In this document: piece after piece, positions 54,527-64,000 of the stretch | How positions within the stretch are numbered: the stretch's first letter is position 1 | How the letters are laid out: the number at the start of each line of letters is the position of its first letter | Assembly: GCA_017853555.1 (NCBI GenBank) | Contig: JAFMJH010000001.1 | Location: forward strand, 62,001 to 126,000 | Length of the DNA: 64,000 nucleotides | Reading direction: 5' to 3' | DNA from: Steroidobacteraceae bacterium | GTDB lineage: Bacteria; Pseudomonadota; Gammaproteobacteria; Steroidobacterales; Steroidobacteraceae | Notes under the pieces: model-generated | What the model was told of the DNA's origin: nothing | What the model saw: the letters and a program-made list of their open reading frames with translations, nothing else | Databases searched by the model: none | Translations under genes and position numbers: made by a program

Positions 54527-55303
54527 ATGAGTACCCTGAAAATCGCGACCTGGAACGTCAATTCCCTGCGGGTTCGCTTGCCGCAACTCGTCGAGTGGGT
54601 CGCCGCCGCATCCCCCGACATCATCGCGCTGCAGGAAACCAAAACCGTCGATGCGGATTTTCCGGTGGCCGACATCGAAGCGCTCGGCTATCACGTCGCC
54701 TACGCCGGTCAGCGCACCTACAACGGCGTGGCCATTCTGTCGCGTGCGGCGATCACTCCGGTCGCCACCGACATCCCGTCGTTCACCGACGAGCAACGAC
54801 GCGTGCTGGCCGTCGACACGGCAGGGTTGCGCATCATCGATCTCTACGTCCCGAACGGCCAGGAGCCGGGCTCGGAAAAGTTCGCCTACAAAATGCGTTG
54901 GCTCGAGGCGCTGCACGGGTGGCTCGCCGCCGAACGCGCCGGCGATCGCAAACTCGTCGTGCTCGGCGACTTCAACATCGCACCCGAAGATCGCGACGTG
55001 CACGATCCGGCGGCCTGGGCGGGCGGCGTGCACGTGAGCCCCGAAGAACGCGAGGCACTCGCGACCTTGCTGAAAATCGGCTTCGTCGACGTGTTCAGAG
55101 CGTTCGAGCAACCCGAAAAATCATACAGCTGGTGGGATTACCGCATGGGTGCGTTCCGTCGCAATCACGGACTGCGCATCGATTTGATTCTGGCGGATAT
55201 CGAGCTCGCCAAACACTGCACAGGCTGCCATATCGATCGCGAACCGCGGCGCGCCGAGCGCCCCTCGGATCACACGCCGGTGATCGCCGAATTCACGCTG
55301 TGA
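54527..55303 (+). CDS. xthA: exodeoxyribonuclease III (second copy)
   Basis: A 258-residue enzyme of the same fold as the other XthA but clearly distinct. Landmarks are [20 protein letters not shown] with the metal-binding Glu, [25 protein letters not shown] and [10 protein letters not shown]. This form is typical of the E. coli/ExoA-like branch. ATG 54527 is preferred to TTG 54506. A TACCCT ends 9 nt before it. The 3' end overlaps the VanY gene by 11 bp. Confidence 0.93.
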   Translation: MSTLKIATWNVNSLRVRLPQLVEWVAAASPDIIALQETKTVDADFPVADIEALGYHVAYAGQRTYNGVAILSRAAITPVATDIPSFTDEQRRVLAVDTAGLRIIDLYVPNGQEPGSEKFAYKMRWLEALHGWLAAERAGDRKLVVLGDFNIAPEDRDVHDPAAWAGGVHVSPEEREALATLLKIGFVDVFRAFEQPEKSYSWWDYRMGAFRRNHGLRIDLILADIELAKHCTGCHIDREPRRAERPSDHTPVIAEFTL

Positions 55304-56000
55304 AATTCTTGGGCGGGCGGTCGTAGCCCGTCACGTAGCGCCGATGCAATGCACTGAGCTGCGGCAATATGTGTTCGGCTCCGGCGACCTCGCCGCGCGC
55401 GATCGCGGCCTGCATAATTTCGACCGACAAGGCGTCTGCACACGGCTCGGCGATCGGGGCGTAACTCAAGTGCCAAGGCTCCGGACTGACGCCCTCGCCG
55501 CGCGTCGTATACGGCCTAAAAAATCCGTAGTCGCCGGCGTATTGCATAAGCCACGCCTGCAGTGCCGCGAACGGTCCATCCGGCGCGTATTCGTCGGGGT
55601 CGAGGCGCAACGCCACGCCAGACGGCAGCGCGGCGCGATCGTAGACGTCGCAATCTGTGCCCCAATGATGCCGACTGGCGCCGGGCAAAGCCGACCACCA
55701 CAAAATCGCCTCGATACGCGTCGCGGGCGTCAGTTGCGAGGCATCGAGTACTTCGCCATCGCGATCCTGCATCGGTCGCAGCCCGTTGAACTTCGCATTC
55801 CAGATATCGCGCTGGCGTGCAAAATCGCGGAAGCCGGACGCCGGCACGAGATCGATCCCGGCGCGTGCGGCGGCGGCACGCAAGCGCATGAAGGGCGCAA
55901 CGACGTCGACGTGCAGCGCACAACCGAACTCGGGTACGTCGATGACGTGATCGCGGCTGCGACCCGTGAGTTGCAAAGCGTCGAGCGACGGTCCGCTCAA
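55293..56000 (-). CDS. D-alanyl-D-alanine carboxypeptidase, VanY family
   Basis: A 235-residue M15-type zinc carboxypeptidase. Zinc residues are in SRHHWGTDCDVYD (the SxHxxGxxxD pattern) and EPWHLSY. It trims the D-Ala from peptidoglycan stems. No signal peptide is obvious at the assigned start, TTG 56000, which overlaps the DsbA-like stop (TTGA); no better start is seen. Convergent to the second xthA. Confidence 0.85.
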   Translation of the reverse strand: MSGPSLDALQLTGRSRDHVIDVPEFGCALHVDVVAPFMRLRAAAARAGIDLVPASGFRDFARQRDIWNAKFNGLRPMQDRDGEVLDASQLTPATRIEAILWWSALPGASRHHWGTDCDVYDRAALPSGVALRLDPDEYAPDGPFAALQAWLMQYAGDYGFFRPYTTRGEGVSPEPWHLSYAPIAEPCADALSVEIMQAAIARGEVAGAEHILPQLSALHRRYVTGYDRPPKNFTA

Positions 56001-56635
56001 GCAACACCATCTCGCGGAGCGTCCAACACTTGCAGGAATACCTCAAGCGGCTGCGCGCCCGAGAAACCCGTACGTCGATCGAAGACGAATGTCGGGACGC
56101 CCGAGACGTTCCAGCTCCGCGCGAGATTCTCCAACTCGACCACCTCGCCATGCAGGCCCGGCTCGTCGAGTGCGCGCCCGGCTTCGTCGGCGTCGAGGCC
56201 GCACTCCGCCGCGATCGCACGCAGCACGGCCGGATCACCGACATCGCGCCCATGGGTGAAATAGGCGGCGAACAGCGCGGCGATGACGGCATGCTGGCTG
56301 GCGGCCGAATGACGTCGCGCGTAGGCCGCGAGCACATGGGCACGTCGCGTGTTCGGTGACCGTTTCACCGCGTCGAATCGAAACTCGATGCCGAGCGTCG
56401 CGCCGAGCGTCACGAGTTGTCGCTGCGCATCGGCAAAGCGATTCACGTCGCCGAACCGTTCACGCATGTATTCGGCGCGATCGCGACCCTCCACCGGCAG
56501 GTCGGGGTTGAGTTCGAAGGGCAACCAGGTCACCGACTCGACGGCCGCGGGGCGCGCGGCGATGGCCTGCTGCAAGCGCGCGTGCCCCACGTAACACCAT
56601 GGGCACACGACGTCCGAAAACACTTCGATTTGCAT
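55997..56635 (-). CDS. DsbA/FrnE-like oxidoreductase
   Basis: A 212-residue thioredoxin-fold protein of the FrnE type. It starts with IEVFSDVVCPWCYVGHARLQ, holding the CPWC active-site motif near residue 12, and has the inserted helical domain and the cis-Pro segment NVSGVPTFVFD. FrnE-type proteins are cytosolic thiol-disulfide isomerases. ATG 56635 lies 6 nt after a TATGCT hexamer (56647-56642), without a Shine-Dalgarno. Confidence 0.9.
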   Translation of the reverse strand: MQIEVFSDVVCPWCYVGHARLQQAIAARPAAVESVTWLPFELNPDLPVEGRDRAEYMRERFGDVNRFADAQRQLVTLGATLGIEFRFDAVKRSPNTRRAHVLAAYARRHSAASQHAVIAALFAAYFTHGRDVGDPAVLRAIAAECGLDADEAGRALDEPGLHGEVVELENLARSWNVSGVPTFVFDRRTGFSGAQPLEVFLQVLDAPRDGVA

Positions 56636-56641
56636 GCGCAA

Positions 56642-56670
56642 AGCATAGCATCGGCTTGCCTGCGTAAAAT
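56642..56670. promoter_or_regulatory. divergent -10 elements of dsbA-like and yheS genes
   Basis: The minus-strand TATGCT (56647-56642) lies 6 nt from the DsbA-like ATG and the plus-strand TAAAAT (56665-56670) lies 6 nt from the yheS GTG. Both genes therefore fit the short-leader pattern. No -35 is convincing on either strand. Confidence 0.4.
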
Positions 56671-56676
56671 GCACGG

Positions 56677-58575
<1,899 letters not shown>

Positions 58576-58581
<6 letters not shown>

Positions 58582-58606
58582 AAAGGGCGGATCTTTCGAT
58601 CCGCCC
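58576..58606 (-). terminator. rho-independent terminator
   Basis: A 9-bp perfect stem, GGGCGGATC and GATCCGCCC (58606-58598 and 58593-58585), with loop GAAA is followed on the minus strand by TTTTTATTTT. On the plus strand no T tract follows, so it acts in the minus direction and covers the last codons of yheS. It may also stop read-through from the Mla-like operon. Confidence 0.85.
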
Positions 58607-58640
58607 AAACGGGGGTCACTCGTCAGAAGGGACGGTTGAC
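58576..58640 (-). ncRNA. predicted small RNA, about 65 nt, with own promoter and intrinsic terminator
   Basis: Transcription is predicted to start near 58640, eight nt after the -10. The 5' half can fold as GTCA-AC-CGTC, loop CCTTCT, GACG-AG-TGAC, followed by a single-stranded CCCCCG stretch. It ends in the terminator hairpin at 58606-58585 and its T tract. The C-rich loop could pair with Shine-Dalgarno-like purine runs, as in some trans-acting small RNAs. No coding potential is seen. The RNA family is not recognised. Confidence 0.62.
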
Positions 58641-58647
58641 GGGAGAA

Positions 58648-58676
58648 AGTATAAAAATGCGACCCCGCCGCGTCAA
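58648..58676 (-). promoter_or_regulatory. strong sigma70 promoter of the small RNA
   Basis: On the minus strand TTGACG (58676-58671), a spacer of exactly 17 nt (58670-58654) and TATACT (58653-58648) match consensus at ten of twelve positions. It is the strongest promoter-like sequence found in the window and lies between two convergent genes, where no protein gene needs it. Confidence 0.7.
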
Positions 58677-58730
58677 GCATTTGTACGAGAGAACGCTGTA
58701 TTTAAGTTGTACAGCCTGTCCTCGCGGGGT
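58662..58730. repeat. nested inverted repeats upstream of the small-RNA promoter
   Basis: An outer pair ACCCCGC (58662-58668) and GCGGGGT (58724-58730) flanks an inner pair GCTGTA (58695-58700) and TACAGC (58710-58715). TTGTAC also recurs at 58681 and 58707. The inner palindrome is centred near -65 of the predicted RNA start, where an activator could bind. The outer repeats overlap the promoter spacer. Confidence 0.45.
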
Positions 58731-58777
58731 GCGTAGCAGCCACTTGCCAGAGGCTTTATTCTTTTTAAATCAATAAG

Positions 58778-59404
58778 TTAGGGGGTTTTCGCCGCTGCTT
58801 GATCGCGCAACTCGGCGAGCGCACGGTTCGCCGCCTCCTCGAATGCGGCGACGATCACGGTCATCCGATCGGCCGTCACCGGTGCCAGTGCCTCGGCTTC
58901 GAACTCGCCGACCAATGCCCGATCGCTGGCGCGCAGGACCGTGGCCCGCAGCCTCACCCGCGCCGCGCGCGTGCCCGCCCCGATCTCGCCCTCGATCTCG
59001 AAACGCTGCACGCCGAGGCGCAGCGTGTACTGCACCGGCGCCGACGCGGCGGCATCGAAGGTGCGGAACGTGCCGCGCTCGCGCCACACTTCCAGCGCGA
59101 GCGCGTCGACGACGCGCGGAATGGAGGCTGCCCAGCGACTGGCGGCAAAGAAATCGAGGCTGCGATCGGCGCGCGACAACAACACGCGATCGGTGTCGTA
59201 TCCCGGCGCCGCAACACCGGTGATCACTTTCAACGCGGACGCCTTGCCGACTTCGGCGACTGGTCTTTCTTTGCCCGGCGATGTCGCACGCAAGACGTAC
59301 GTCACGGCAGAGACATCGGACTGGCCAAGCAGGCTGCAGCCGCTCATCAGCGACACGATACCGATCAGCAGCACGCTCCACGGCAGGCGTTGCAATCGAC
59401 TCAT
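58778..59404 (-). CDS. ABC-type transport auxiliary lipoprotein (PqiC-like)
   Basis: A 208-residue lipoprotein; the lipobox SLMSGC lipidates Cys23. The remainder (YVLRA, VDRSLDFFAASRWAA-like segment, GEFEAEAL) matches the PqiC/YmbA-like auxiliary lipoproteins that accompany MCE transporters and sit in the outer membrane. ATG overlaps the MCE gene stop (ATGA). It ends the Mla-like operon, about 100 nt upstream of the small-RNA promoter. Confidence 0.85.
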   Translation of the reverse strand: MSRLQRLPWSVLLIGIVSLMSGCSLLGQSDVSAVTYVLRATSPGKERPVAEVGKASALKVITGVAAPGYDTDRVLLSRADRSLDFFAASRWAASIPRVVDALALEVWRERGTFRTFDAAASAPVQYTLRLGVQRFEIEGEIGAGTRAARVRLRATVLRASDRALVGEFEAEALAPVTADRMTVIVAAFEEAANRALAELRDQAAAKTP

Positions 59405-60336
59405 CGCGGAACCTCCACGCCCGCCTTGCCGGCCGGACGCACGATGCGAGAGGGGTCTTCACGTAAAGTTTTGGCGAGCTCGCGCACCTCGGCCGCCGCT
59501 TCGCGACTCTCGCGCAACAATCGCGTCGCCTCCGGCAAACCCTCGCGCGTGAATGCATTGAGGTCGCCCTCGTTGCCCGCGACGAACGCATCGAGCCGCG
59601 CACTCGTCGCGGCAAGATTTTCCGCTACGGTTTCGACCCGTTGCATGGTATTGCGGACCCGCGGCGTCGCATCGTCGCTGAGATCCCGCAACGATGCGGC
59701 GACTGCGCCGAGATCACGCGCCATGCGCCGCAGATCCGCGGCCAGAACGTCGACTTCACGCATGGTCGCAGGCAAACCGCGACTCGCACGCTCGAGATTC
59801 GAAATCGTGCCGGACAAAGCCTTGATGTTTTCGTCCGACAACAGACGGCTGGCGCGTTGTGCGACATCGGAGGCGCGCGCCATCACCTCGGGCAGGCCGC
59901 TCAAAAACACGTCGAAGCTCGAACGCACCGAACGAATGACCGGATAGCGTTCGCTCGGCACCGTGTCGGCCAGCGGTTTGTTGCCCGCATCGCCCAGCAA
60001 ATCGATGTACAACAAACCCGTGACGCCGAGAAAGGACAGCTCGGCGACGGTGCGTGGCGAGATCGGCGCCGACGAGTCAAGATCGACGATCACCTGCACG
60101 CGTGCCGCCGAGCGACGATCGATGCGCAGCGCAACCACGCGGCCGATATCGACGCCGAGATAGCGCACGGTGCTGCCGACGTTTAGGCCGCTGACCGAAC
60201 CTTCGAAATAGATTTCGTGTCGCTCCCAGGAGCGCGCTTCGGAGGCGTCGGAGTACCAATAAACGAAGGCGACCGCCAAAGCGGCAACCAGCAGCACGAA
60301 GGCGCCCACCGCGGTGTAATTGGCCTCACGTTCCAT
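59401..60336 (-). CDS. MCE/MlaD-family lipid-transport protein
   Basis: A 311-residue protein with one N-terminal membrane segment (about residues 8-28) and an MCE domain (about 40-120: GLNVGSTVRYLGVDIGRVV, ISPRTVAELSFLGVTGLLYIDLL). After about 140 it becomes long and helical, typical of MCE proteins that form periplasmic rings or tubes for phospholipids. ATG 60336 gives an 11-nt overlap with the ATPase gene; a GTG at 60360 would extend it by eight residues. Confidence 0.92.
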   Translation of the reverse strand: MEREANYTAVGAFVLLVAALAVAFVYWYSDASEARSWERHEIYFEGSVSGLNVGSTVRYLGVDIGRVVALRIDRRSAARVQVIVDLDSSAPISPRTVAELSFLGVTGLLYIDLLGDAGNKPLADTVPSERYPVIRSVRSSFDVFLSGLPEVMARASDVAQRASRLLSDENIKALSGTISNLERASRGLPATMREVDVLAADLRRMARDLGAVAASLRDLSDDATPRVRNTMQRVETVAENLAATSARLDAFVAGNEGDLNAFTREGLPEATRLLRESREAAAEVRELAKTLREDPSRIVRPAGKAGVEVPR

Positions 60337-61087
60337 GAGCGACTCCGAAGCGGCGCGCACGTTCGCCGTGGAAATAGGATTGTATCCACGGATGCGGATG
60401 ATCGACGATCCCGGCCAGGCTGTCGGTGACCAGTTTGCGATCGACGATCACCCCGACGCGGTCGCAATTGCGGAATATGGTATCGAGGTCGTGGGTGATC
60501 ATCACGATGGTCAAAGACAACTCCTGACGCAGCCGGATCAGCAGATCGTCGATGGCCGCGGCGCTGATCGGATCGAGCCCGGCCGTCGGCTCGTCCAGGA
60601 AGAGCAGCTTCGGATCGAGGGCGAGTGCGCGCGCGAGTGCGGCGCGCTTGATCATGCCGCCCGACAATTGTGCAGGATATTTGGCCCCTGCATCGGCGGG
60701 CAAGCCCACCAACTGCAATTTCAGCAGCGCGAGTTCATCGAGCGCCCGGGCCGACAAATCGAGGTGCTCGAGCATCGGCAGTTGCACGTTCTGCAGCACC
60801 GTGAGCGAACTGAACAGAGCCCCGGCTTGAAACGTGACGCCGTAATCGGCCTTCAAGGCGCGCAAGGCGCGATCGCCGAGATGGGTGATCTCGGTCCCGA
60901 ACATCCGCACCTCGCCTTCGTTCGGACGATGCAGTCCGAGCACGGTACGCAACAACACCGACTTTCCCGAACCCGACCCGCCGACGATGCCGAACGCCTC
61001 GCCGCTGCGCACTTCGAGATCGAGATGATCGTGCACCACCTGGGCGCCGAAGCGATTGACGATGCCGCGTGCTTCGACGGCGAGCAT
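60326..61087 (-). CDS. ABC transporter ATP-binding protein, MlaF-like
   Basis: A 253-residue ATPase. Walker A is GGSGSGKSV, the Q-loop segment is [16 protein letters not shown] (a MlaF hallmark), signature [16 protein letters not shown] and Walker [14 protein letters not shown]. It energises lipid transport with the adjacent permease and MCE protein. Its start shares a single base with the permease stop (TGATG). Confidence 0.93.
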   Translation of the reverse strand: MLAVEARGIVNRFGAQVVHDHLDLEVRSGEAFGIVGGSGSGKSVLLRTVLGLHRPNEGEVRMFGTEITHLGDRALRALKADYGVTFQAGALFSSLTVLQNVQLPMLEHLDLSARALDELALLKLQLVGLPADAGAKYPAQLSGGMIKRAALARALALDPKLLFLDEPTAGLDPISAAAIDDLLIRLRQELSLTIVMITHDLDTIFRNCDRVGVIVDRKLVTDSLAGIVDHPHPWIQSYFHGERARRFGVAHGT

Positions 61088-62223
61088 CAGATGTCGATCT
61101 CCATGAACAACACGGCGAACAAGGCGTCGGCGAGGATCACCAAAAATATCGACTGCACGACCGCAACGGTGGTCAGACGGCCGAGCTCGCGCGAGGAACC
61201 GCGAACCTGCATGCCGCGAAACGTACCGACGATGGCGATCAATATCGCGAACACCGGCGCCTTGATGATGCCGACCCAGAACGTGTAGTCGCCGATCGAT
61301 TCGTCGACGCGTTGCACGTATTGCACCAATGGCATGTCGAGCAACACATTGCAGAGCAAGCCGCCGCCCAGAATTCCGACCGCGTCGGCGATCACCGTGA
61401 GCAAGGGCAGCGCGATCACGAGTCCGAGCGCGCGTGGCAACACCAGAACTTCGATCGGTTGCACGCCGGTCGCACGCAGGGCATCGACTTCTTCGTTGAG
61501 ATTCATGGCGCCGATTTCGGCGGCAAATGCGCTGCCCGATCGACCCGCGACGATGATGGCGGTGAGCAGCACGCCCATTTCGCGCAGCACGCCCACGGTG
61601 ACGAGATCCACGACAAAGATATCCGCGCCGAATTTGCGCAGTTGCTGCGCGCCCATGTACGCGATGATGACGCTGATCAGAAACGCGATCAGAGCGACGA
61701 TGGGAATGGCGGTGATGCCGGTGTCGTAGACGTGGCGCGCCACCGAGATCGGATGCCAGGCGCGGCGATCAAAGACGCCACGCAGAAACCGGACCGTGGC
61801 TTCGCCGAGAAACGCGAGCCCGTCCCGCCAATCGCGCGCGGTGTCGAAAGCGCGATGACCGAGAGCGGACAAGACGGAGCCGCGCGACGCTGCAGGCGGC
61901 GCAGAGACTGCGGCGGCGTCACCCAAAGCAGCGTCGACGAGCGCGACGGTCACCGGCCGCTCGCCCTCGTAGTCGACCGACAAACCCCGCTCGGCGGCGC
62001 GCTGCTCGAGTCGACGCACCGCCCAAGCGCCGGCCAGATCGGGCACGACGGCACCGACGATGATCCGCAAACGACGATGGGAAGAAAAATCGAGCGCGTC
62101 GATCTCGCGCTCGATGTCACCGACTTCGCGCGAGCGCCAATGACCGCCCAAGGTGACGCACAACGTCTCGCCGTCACCGACGATCGTCAGGTGGATCGAT
62201 GCCTTGTCCGGATTCGGGTGCAC
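61087..62223 (-). CDS. MlaE-family permease with N-terminal STAS-like domain
   Basis: A 378-residue permease. Residues about 1-100 form a soluble alpha/beta STAS-like region; a linker leads to the MlaE domain (about 120-378) with hydrophobic segments and signatures [36 protein letters not shown] and [15 protein letters not shown]. The STAS part probably replaces the separate MlaB subunit. The start is GTG 62223. No MlaC gene is adjacent. Confidence 0.9.
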   Translation of the reverse strand: MHPNPDKASIHLTIVGDGETLCVTLGGHWRSREVGDIEREIDALDFSSHRRLRIIVGAVVPDLAGAWAVRRLEQRAAERGLSVDYEGERPVTVALVDAALGDAAAVSAPPAASRGSVLSALGHRAFDTARDWRDGLAFLGEATVRFLRGVFDRRAWHPISVARHVYDTGITAIPIVALIAFLISVIIAYMGAQQLRKFGADIFVVDLVTVGVLREMGVLLTAIIVAGRSGSAFAAEIGAMNLNEEVDALRATGVQPIEVLVLPRALGLVIALPLLTVIADAVGILGGGLLCNVLLDMPLVQYVQRVDESIGDYTFWVGIIKAPVFAILIAIVGTFRGMQVRGSSRELGRLTTVAVVQSIFLVILADALFAVLFMEIDI

Positions 62224-62250
62224 GACCTGGGCCGTAACGGCCGCGGTTCG

Positions 62251-62493
62251 TCAGGGCAACGTCTTGTGGGCACCGTCGCACAGCGGTGCGTTCGCGGTGT
62301 GCTTGCAACCGCAAAACCAGACTTTGCCGGTGGTGGTCGCATCATATTTGAGCGGCGTGAAGTCGCTGCCTTTATGCGAGCCGTCACAGAACGGTTGCTT
62401 GGCGGACTTGCCGCACGTGCACCACCAATAGCTCTTGCCGGCTTCGACGTCGACGGGGATCGGGGTGCGGCTGGCGATGACGGGATCGGACAT
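62251..62493 (-). CDS. CDGSH iron-sulfur domain protein
   Basis: An 80-residue protein with two CDGSH motifs: [17 protein letters not shown] and [16 protein letters not shown]. Each C-x-C-x-many-C-x3-H set binds a [2Fe-2S] cluster with three Cys and one His. Family members act in redox and Fe-S transfer. It is upstream of the permease gene on the same strand and divergent to purT. Confidence 0.94.
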   Translation of the reverse strand: MSDPVIASRTPIPVDVEAGKSYWWCTCGKSAKQPFCDGSHKGSDFTPLKYDATTTGKVWFCGCKHTANAPLCDGAHKTLP

Positions 62494-62518
62494 GGGTATG
62501 GACCTGTATGGTTAAATC

Positions 62519-62539
62519 GCCTCGAGTGTAACGCGAGGC
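62519..62539 (+). promoter_or_regulatory. hairpin enclosing the purT Shine-Dalgarno
   Basis: GCCTCG (62519-62524) and CGAGGC (62534-62539) can pair across a 9-nt loop. The GAGG ribosome-binding site (62535-62538) lies inside the 3' arm, 6 nt before ATG 62545. Pairing would hide the site, so translation could be structure-dependent. Confidence 0.4.
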
Positions 62540-62544
62540 GGATG

Positions 62545-63732
62545 ATGACGACCATCGGTACTCCCCTAAGTTCGGGTGCAACGCGATTGATGCTGCTCGG
62601 CGCGGGCGAACTCGGCAAAGAAGTCGTCATCGAAGCGCAGCGCTTCGGCGTCGAGGTGATCGCCGTGGATCGCTATGCCAACGCGCCGGCCATGCAGGTT
62701 GCGCATCGCTGTCACGTGATTGACATGCTCGATCCGCGCGCGCTCCGGGAACTTGTCCTGCGCGAACGCCCGCATTTCATCGTGCCGGAAATCGAAGCCA
62801 TCGCCACCACCGAATTGCTCGCGCTCGAGCAGGAGGGGTACACGGTGATTCCGACCGCACGCGCGGCCCGCTTGACCATGGATCGCGAAGGCATCCGGCG
62901 GCTTGCCGCCGAACAACTCGGGCTAGCGACTTCGCCGTACCGGTTCGCCGACACGCGCGAGGACTATCTGCGTGCCATCGCCGACATCGGCTTGCCTTGC
63001 GTGGTCAAGCCCGTCATGTCGAGTTCGGGCAAAGGCCAGAGCACGGTGCGTGAGACGACGCAGATCGAAGCCGCCTGGGACTATGCGCAAGCCGGCGGAC
63101 GCGCGGGTGCAGGCCGCGTGATCGTCGAGGGTTTCGTCGACTTCGATTACGAAATCACCTTGCTCACGATGCGTCATGCGGGGGGCACGGACTTTTGCGC
63201 GCCGATCGGTCACTTGCAAATCGCCGGTGACTATCGCGAGTCGTGGCAGCCGCACCCCATGAGCACGATCGCGCTCGAGGAAAGTCGCCGCATCGCCACC
63301 CGCATCACCGAAGCACTCGGCGGCCGCGGCGTCTTCGGTGTCGAACTGTTCGTCAAAGACGATCGCGTATGGTTCAGCGAAGTATCACCGCGACCGCACG
63401 ACACCGGCATGGTGACGTTGATCTCCCAGGATTTGTCGGAGTTCGCCTTGCACGTGCGCGCGATACTCGGCTTGCCCATACCGTCGATTCGTCTGCATGG
63501 CGCCTCGGCGTCGTGCGCAGTGCTGATCGACGCCGATACGGCGAATCTCAGTTTCACTCAAGTCGAAAGTGCACTGCAGGAACCGGATACGGCACTGCGT
63601 CTGTTCGGCAAACCCGAGGTACGCGGTCACCGCCGCATGGGCGTGACGCTCGCCCGGGCGGACTCCGTCGAGCGCGCCCGCGACGTCGCACGCGACATGG
63701 CCGAGCGCCTCGTGTCCGGCGCGCGCCCCTAG
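62545..63732 (+). CDS. purT: formate-dependent phosphoribosylglycinamide formyltransferase
   Basis: A 395-residue ATP-grasp enzyme that formylates GAR with formate and ATP, the second formyltransferase route in purine synthesis. Near-identity to E. coli PurT is visible in [57 protein letters not shown] and [22 protein letters not shown] 62545 is preferred to 62542 because it matches the E. coli start and leaves 6 nt to the GAGG. Confidence 0.97.
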   Translation: MTTIGTPLSSGATRLMLLGAGELGKEVVIEAQRFGVEVIAVDRYANAPAMQVAHRCHVIDMLDPRALRELVLRERPHFIVPEIEAIATTELLALEQEGYTVIPTARAARLTMDREGIRRLAAEQLGLATSPYRFADTREDYLRAIADIGLPCVVKPVMSSSGKGQSTVRETTQIEAAWDYAQAGGRAGAGRVIVEGFVDFDYEITLLTMRHAGGTDFCAPIGHLQIAGDYRESWQPHPMSTIALEESRRIATRITEALGGRGVFGVELFVKDDRVWFSEVSPRPHDTGMVTLISQDLSEFALHVRAILGLPIPSIRLHGASASCAVLIDADTANLSFTQVESALQEPDTALRLFGKPEVRGHRRMGVTLARADSVERARDVARDMAERLVSGARP

Positions 63733-63763
63733 TTCGTCGCGTGGTTCATCGCGACGCCGGCCA

Positions 63764-64000
63764 TCACGCCTCGCCGCGCAGACGACGCAATCGCATCACG
63801 ACGACGAGCGACGCCGCGCAAAGCGCAACTCCCAGCCAAAGATTGACGTCTCCGAGCAACGCGAGCGCGCTGAGTCGCTCATGGGCCGTATCGACGCTGC
63901 GCGCGATGCCGTCGGCACTGCTGCCGTGTTCGGGTCGGTTCACGGTCACGTTCACCGCTTCGAAATAACCGCTCAATCGATGCGCGAGGAACTGCGCGAC
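63764..64000 (-). CDS. membrane protein, truncated by window edge
   Basis: An open frame runs from the right edge to a stop at 63764, giving the last 78 residues. It has one hydrophobic segment close to the C-terminus (WLGVALCAASLVVVM) and a basic end. No family is recognised from this fragment and the N-terminus is outside the window. An apparent TTG start at 63976 is internal to the frame. It converges on purT with a 31-bp gap. Confidence 0.5.
   Translation of the reverse strand, partial: VAQFLAHRLSGYFEAVNVTVNRPEHGSSADGIARSVDTAHERLSALALLGDVNLWLGVALCAASLVVVMRLRRLRGEA

Noticed and set aside
52638-54530. A 630-codon plus-strand frame antisense to gor
   Set aside because: No motif; gor is certain on the opposite strand.
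58636-58655. A plus-strand TTGACG and TATAAA promoter
   Set aside because: The spacer is only 8 nt, too short; the same TATA region is explained by the minus-strand promoter.
58695-58715. LexA (SOS) box reading of GCTGTA-9 nt-TACAGC
   Set aside because: The spacing between CTG and CAG is 13 nt, not the 10 nt of the usual gammaproteobacterial LexA box.
61069-62541. Upstream extension of the purT frame to 887 codons
   Set aside because: The first 490 codons are antisense to the permease and CDGSH genes; the E. coli-like start is at 62545.

Overview
The window reads as an ordinary chromosomal segment of a GC-rich (about 63 % by eye) proteobacterium, most likely a gammaproteobacterium. The signs are PurT, TrmB, an AmpG-type permease, PyrE beside exodeoxyribonuclease III, two ABC-F proteins (Uup and YheS types), an Mla-like lipid ABC transporter and a tRNA-Gly(CCC) very close to the E. 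coli form. I see no insertion sequence, prophage, integrase, CRISPR array or rRNA. Gene packing is dense: most neighbours share ATGA, GTGA or TTGA start/stop overlaps, and several convergent pairs overlap by 4-128 bp. No stretch longer than 300 bp lacks a gene.

Layout. 1-4.9 kb: end of an aldehyde dehydrogenase, a hydrolase with an altered nucleophile elbow, a dihaem cytochrome c, gloA, and molybdate transporter genes modBC without modA. 4.9-7.8 kb: acetolactate synthase large and small subunits transcribed divergently, then a thioesterase. 7.9-13.2 kb: alcohol dehydrogenase, FAD monooxygenase, a CpcT-like/cyclophilin fusion, a SUI1/YciH-like factor and an RhlE helicase whose tail is encoded antisense to the SUI1 gene. 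13.3-21.8 kb: a minus-strand string DUF502 - fadB-like - thiolase - SOUL - amidohydrolase - dienelactone hydrolase - uup. 21.9-22.9 kb: PadR regulator with a clear operator, plus a PspC-domain membrane protein. 22.9-31.9 kb: kup, acetyltransferases, EamA, MAPEG and PaiB proteins, tRNA-Gly, DUF3297, phzF, AMP nucleosidase, dienelactone hydrolase, trmB. 31.9-34.9 kb: xthA - ampG - Rieske - marC operon. 35-42 kb: pyrE - gabD - MFS - LLM oxidoreductase - oligopeptidase B - VOC operon. 42-48.6 kb: ATP-grasp, MFS, MBL-fold, TerC, hydrolase, VOC, SDR and DUF2256 genes. 48.6-56.6 kb: Fe-S photolyase, cytochrome b561, YqhA, a glutathione reductase - cysteine-bearing lipoprotein - DoxX - DUF3108 operon, a second xthA, VanY and DsbA/FrnE. 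56.7-62.2 kb: yheS, an apparent small-RNA gene, and the Mla-like operon. 62.2-64 kb: CDGSH protein, purT, and a partial membrane protein.

Regulation. Many first genes have a -10-like hexamer only 5-9 nt before the start codon and no Shine-Dalgarno, which suggests leaderless mRNAs. In two divergent pairs (gloA/modB and xthA/pyrE) the two -10 elements lie on top of each other. The strongest unannotated signal is at 58576-58676, minus strand: TTGACG - 17 nt - TATACT followed about 34 nt after the predicted start by an intrinsic terminator with a T tract. This predicts a structured RNA of about 65 nt.
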